Assembly (NCBI GenBank): GCA_022776205.1
Contig: JALFIK010000152.1
Location: 1 to 9,042, forward strand
DNA length: 9,042 bases
Origin: Eubacterium sp.
Lineage (GTDB): Bacteria; Bacillota; Clostridia; Lachnospirales; Lachnospiraceae
Direction: 5' to 3'
Below, in pieces: positions 6,045-9,042 of this stretch; position 1 is the stretch's first letter, and each line of letters starts with the position of its first letter. A program made the position numbers and the translations under genes. The notes below the pieces were generated by a model. That model did no database searches, had not been told where the DNA came from, and was given only the letters and a program-made list of their open reading frames with translations.

Positions 6045-8642
6045 TTAATTTTTGTTTTGATGTTCAATGGATGCTACAAGCTCTCCGCCTCTCTCATCAA
6101 TCCATATCGTATCCCGCGGATAAACATCACCGGAAAGGATCATTCTGGCTGCCAGAGTATCCACATGTTTTGTAAGATATCTCTTTAACGGACGGGCACC
6201 GTAAGCCGGTTCATAACCGTTTTCAATAATAAAATCCTTCGCCGCATCTGTAAGACAAATTGTCAGTTCCTTATCAACGAGACGTTTATTCACATCTGCA
6301 AGAAGCAAATCTATAATACCTCCTATATTTTCCTTCGTCAGAGGCTTAAACATGATGATCTCATCAAGACGGTTCAAAAATTCCGGACGGAAATGTGCTT
6401 TCAGGTCATTCATGACCATGGAATCTGCTTCCGGTTTAATATTCCCGTTTTCATCAATTCCCTCCAGAAGATACGAAGAACCGATATTTGAAGTCATAAT
6501 CAGAATCGTATTTTTAAAATCAACGGTTCTTCCCTGGGAATCTGTGATATGACCGTCATCCAGAACCTGTAATAATACATTAAATACATCCGGATGGGCT
6601 TTTTCAATTTCATCAAATAATACAACAGAATAAGGTTTCCTCCGGACAGCTTCTGTAAGCTGTCCTCCTTCTTCGTATCCCACATATCCAGGAGGCGCTC
6701 CAATCAGACGGGAAACGGAATATTTCTCCATGTACTCACTCATGTCAATTCGAACCATATTCTGCTCATTATCAAACAGGCTGGCTGCCAGTGCTTTGGC
6801 AAGTTCTGTTTTTCCGACACCGGTAGGTCCAAGGAACATAAAGGAACCAATCGGTTTTGTCGGATCTTTGATTCCCGCTTTGGAACGGATAATGGCTTCT
6901 GTAACCTTCTCCACTCCTTCGTCCTGTCCGATAACGCGCTTATGAAGCTCCTTATCAAGATTTAATGTCTTATTTCTTTCACTTTCCGTCAATTTAGCCA
7001 CAGGTATACCGGTCCACCGGCTGATGATCGTTGCAATCTCATCCTCCGTTACAGACTCATGAACGAGGGAAGCATCCCGGTTCTTTGCCATCTCTTCCTC
7101 CTGAGCCAGCTGCTTCTGAAGTTCCGGCAATTTACCATACTGCAATTCTGCTGCCTTATTTAAATCATAATTACGCTGGGCAATCTGAATTTCGTTATTC
7201 AGGCTTTCAATCTCTTCTTTCAGTCTGGAAACACGTTCTACCGCTGACTTTTCCTGATCCCAGGTAGCCTTTCTTGATTTGAAATCTTCTCGAAGCTCTG
7301 CCAGCTCTTTCTGCAGATTCTCAAGTCTCTCCACACTTAAATGATCGGTCTCTTTCTTTAAAGCCGCTTCCTCGATTTCGAGCTGCATAATTTTCCTCTG
7401 CACTTCATCCAGTTCTGCCGGAAGCGAATCCAGTTCTGTCTTGATCATGGCACAGGCCTCATCTACCAGATCAATAGCCTTATCCGGAAGAAAACGGTCC
7501 GTAATATAACGATTGGATAAAACGGCCGCACTTACCAGAGCGCTGTCTGCGATTTTTACTCCATGATATACTTCATAACGGTCTTTCAAACCTCGAAGAA
7601 TCGAAATCGTATCCTCCACCGTAGGCTCATCTACAGTTACCGGCTGGAATCGACGTTCCAGTGCAGCATCTTTTTCTATATATAACCGGTACTCATCCAA
7701 AGTGGTAGCGCCAATACAATGTAATTCGCCTCTTGCCAGCATTGGTTTTAACATATTGCCTGCATCCATAGAACCTTCTGTCTTTCCGGCTCCTACAATC
7801 GTATGAAGCTCATCAATGAACAAAATAATCTGTCCATCACTGCCTTTCACTTCTTCCAGAACCGCTTTCAGACGTTCCTCAAACTCTCCACGATATTTGG
7901 CACCTGCAACCAAAGCACCCATATCCAGAGCAAAAAGCTTTTTATCCTTCAGGCCTTCCGGTACATCGCCCCTTACAATACGCTGAGCCAGCCCTTCTAC
8001 AACTGCTGTCTTACCAACTCCAGGTTCTCCGATCAGAACCGGATTATTCTTTGTCTTTCTGGAAAGAATCCGAATTACATTTCGGATTTCACTGTCCCGG
8101 CCAATGACCGGATCCAGCTTCTGCTGCTTTGCCCGTTCAACCAGATCATATCCATACTTCTCCAGCGTATCGTAGGTTGCTTCCGGATTATCAGTTGTTA
8201 CTCTTTGGTTTCCCCTTACGCTAGCCAGGGCTTGCAAAAATCCATTCCGGTCAATTCCAAAACTCTTAAAAAATTCCTTCATATCTTTTGATGGATACTT
8301 TAGCATAGCCAGAAAGAGATGTTCAACGGAAATATATTCATCTCCCATTGCCTTGGCTTCATCTTCCGCATTGACTAATACTTTATTCAGATCGCCACTG
8401 ATATAGACCTGACCACCGGATACTTTCGGCTTACTATTAATCATCTCCTGAATCCGGCTTTTTACAGTATCAAGAGAAATATTCATCTTTTCAATCAGCT
8501 TCCCAATCAAACTGTCATCCAAAGTCAGAAGACTATACAGAAAATGTTCCTGAGAAATCTCCTGATTGCCATATTCATAAGCAAGTTTTTCGCAGTTGTT
8601 CACTGCCTGAATAGAATTTTGTGTAAATTTATTAATATTCAT
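6045..8642 (-). CDS. clpB: ATP-dependent disaggregase ClpB
   Basis: An 865-residue Hsp100/AAA+ chaperone of usual ClpB length. It forms hexamers that pull proteins out of aggregates with the DnaK system, in the cytoplasm. Domains in order: Clp N domain (about 1-145); AAA1 with Walker A GEPGVGKT (205-212), pore loop GAKYRG (247-252), Walker B LFIDE (274-278) and ALERRF with arginine-finger residues (327-332); the coiled-coil middle domain (about 405-525), which separates ClpB from ClpA and, by its length, from ClpC; AAA2 with GPTGVGKT (605-612), pore loop GYVGYEEGG (652-660), VVLFDE (673-678) and FLNRLDE (755-761); and a C-terminal domain with GARPLKR (815-821). No ClpP-docking IGF/IGL loop was seen where ClpA/ClpC carry it. 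AGGAGG (8652-8657) lies 9 nt before the ATG. All key motifs are intact. A CIRCE element covers the promoter, so HrcA repression is expected. Confidence 0.97.
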   Translation of the reverse strand: MNINKFTQNSIQAVNNCEKLAYEYGNQEISQEHFLYSLLTLDDSLIGKLIEKMNISLDTVKSRIQEMINSKPKVSGGQVYISGDLNKVLVNAEDEAKAMGDEYISVEHLFLAMLKYPSKDMKEFFKSFGIDRNGFLQALASVRGNQRVTTDNPEATYDTLEKYGYDLVERAKQQKLDPVIGRDSEIRNVIRILSRKTKNNPVLIGEPGVGKTAVVEGLAQRIVRGDVPEGLKDKKLFALDMGALVAGAKYRGEFEERLKAVLEEVKGSDGQIILFIDELHTIVGAGKTEGSMDAGNMLKPMLARGELHCIGATTLDEYRLYIEKDAALERRFQPVTVDEPTVEDTISILRGLKDRYEVYHGVKIADSALVSAAVLSNRYITDRFLPDKAIDLVDEACAMIKTELDSLPAELDEVQRKIMQLEIEEAALKKETDHLSVERLENLQKELAELREDFKSRKATWDQEKSAVERVSRLKEEIESLNNEIQIAQRNYDLNKAAELQYGKLPELQKQLAQEEEMAKNRDASLVHESVTEDEIATIISRWTGIPVAKLTESERNKTLNLDKELHKRVIGQDEGVEKVTEAIIRSKAGIKDPTKPIGSFMFLGPTGVGKTELAKALAASLFDNEQNMVRIDMSEYMEKYSVSRLIGAPPGYVGYEEGGQLTEAVRRKPYSVVLFDEIEKAHPDVFNVLLQVLDDGHITDSQGRTVDFKNTILIMTSNIGSSYLLEGIDENGNIKPEADSMVMNDLKAHFRPEFLNRLDEIIMFKPLTKENIGGIIDLLLADVNKRLVDKELTICLTDAAKDFIIENGYEPAYGARPLKRYLTKHVDTLAARMILSGDVYPRDTIWIDERGGELVASIEHQNKN

Positions 8643-8692
8643 ACACCCACACCTCCTGTGATGTAATTAAGTGTTATCTTTGTTCTACTCGT

Positions 8693-8721
8693 ACTATAAC
8701 ACTAATTATTAGCACTGTCAA
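8693..8721 (-). promoter_or_regulatory. clpB: SigA-type promoter of clpB
   Basis: A perfect TTGACA (8716-8721), a 17-bp spacer and TATAGT (8693-8698) on the minus strand. The -35 lies inside the CIRCE operator, so HrcA binding would exclude RNA polymerase. The leader is about 45 nt with AGGAGG near its end. Confidence 0.85.
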
Positions 8722-8735
8722 TAGGTGAGTGCTAA
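8709..8735 (-). promoter_or_regulatory. CIRCE operator (HrcA binding site)
   Basis: On the minus strand it reads TTAGCACTC, a 9-bp spacer, then CAGTGCTAA. The consensus is TTAGCACTC-N9-GAGTGCTAA, so there is a single mismatch, at the inner base of the second half-site. That C is also the C of the -35 TTGACA, so the deviation may serve to keep a perfect -35. Confidence 0.92.
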
Positions 8736-8771
8736 TTTTTTTAAAATAAGAACCACTGAAAAGTGATCCTC
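8735..8771 (-). terminator. Terminator after the receiver-domain gene
   Basis: On the minus strand GAGGATCACT (8771-8762) pairs with AGTGGTTCTT (8757-8748) over 10 positions, three of them G-U, around the loop TTTC. ATTTT and an AT-only tract follow. It lies just after the receiver gene's stop and before the clpB promoter, so it would insulate clpB from read-through. The wobble pairs make it only moderately strong. Confidence 0.6.
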
Positions 8772-8777
8772 TTTTAT

Positions 8778-9042
8778 CTACTGATCTTCCGGCTGAGCTG
8801 TTTCATTCTGAATAAAATCCATAGCCCCATGAACCAGGGGAGCCGCCTCATCCTCTTCATTTTCACTTTGAGTCATCACAATTACTGGAATCAACGCCAA
8901 GGTTTCATCCTTTTTTATTCGGTTCAAAAAAGTATACCCATCCATCACCGGCATCATAACATCCAGAAGAATAAGGGCTATCGTCTCCTTATTCTCGCAC
9001 AAAATATCCAGTCCTTCTTGTCCGTTTTCCGCTTCCAGAATC
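8778..9042 (-). CDS. Response-regulator receiver domain protein, 3' end (runs off right edge)
   Basis: Open from the window edge to a TAG at 8778-8780, about 87 codons, beginning ILEAENGQEGL; the N-terminal start lies outside. A CheY-like receiver is shown by LILLDVMMPVMDGY, whose Asp after LL is the expected phosphoacceptor, followed by PVIVMTQSENEEDE with the switch Thr and then HGAMDF. In normal receivers the next residues are [IV]xKP with an invariant Lys; here they read IQNETAQPEDQ and the protein ends, so the Lys-Pro pair and the last helix are missing or altered. No output domain follows. The part before the window may hold other domains (for example a kinase or another receiver), so this could be the tail of a hybrid protein rather than a free regulator. 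Phosphorylation ability is uncertain. Confidence 0.85.
   Translation of the reverse strand, partial: ILEAENGQEGLDILCENKETIALILLDVMMPVMDGYTFLNRIKKDETLALIPVIVMTQSENEEDEAAPLVHGAMDFIQNETAQPEDQ

Noticed and set aside
7803..8291. 162-codon plus-strand open frame
   Set aside because: It lies wholly antisense to the intact AAA1 region of clpB and has no recognisable domain.
1..9042. CRISPR array, tRNA/rRNA, transposase or phage genes
   Set aside because: No regularly spaced repeats, tRNA cloverleaf with its conserved arms, rRNA sequence or mobile-element protein motif was recognised on either strand. The TGGTACC motif near 2790 belongs to the T-box.

Overview
The window looks like chromosome from a low-to-moderate GC, Gram-positive, anaerobic spore-former, most likely a clostridium of the Lachnospiraceae type. 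The grounds are strong AAGGAGG-type ribosome binding sites, AT-rich SigA-like promoters, a leucine T-box riboswitch, a CIRCE/HrcA heat-shock operator and a Spo0A-type DNA-binding domain. I see no insertion sequence, phage gene, CRISPR array, rRNA or tRNA. The taxonomic call is inference from these features only.

Layout. Positions 1-874 (minus) hold the N-terminal part of a secreted beta-propeller (PQQ-like) protein that runs off the left edge. Positions 1048-2397 (minus) hold a CLC-family anion transporter whose anion-pathway motifs resemble the fluoride/proton antiporter branch more than ordinary chloride CLCs. From 2508 a promoter drives a complete leucine T-box leader (about 2543-2845) and then leuA (2889-4580, plus), which ends at a bidirectional terminator shared with the convergent gene behind it. 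Positions 4670-5365 (minus) encode an XRE-type regulator with a LexA/S24-like C-terminal domain that appears to lack the catalytic dyad. Divergent from it, 5512-5997 (plus) encodes a small protein that is essentially a stand-alone Spo0A C-terminal effector domain. A perfect 15-bp hairpin separates it from convergent clpB (6045-8642, minus), whose promoter is embedded in a CIRCE element. At the right edge (8778-9042, minus) is the 3' end of a response-regulator receiver domain with a short, unusual C terminus.

How it works together. Most genes look like independent single-gene units, each with its own promoter and most with a terminator. Leucine supply is controlled twice: transcription of leuA by uncharged tRNA-Leu through the T-box, and LeuA activity probably by leucine through its C-terminal domain. 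ClpB is the stress disaggregase under HrcA-type control. The divergent S24-like regulator and orphan Spo0A-type protein share a 146-bp intergenic region with overlapping -35 elements, which makes them the best candidates for an uncharacterised regulatory pair. I found no clear evidence of a wholly new multi-gene system; the most interesting points are this pair and the probable fluoride-type CLC.
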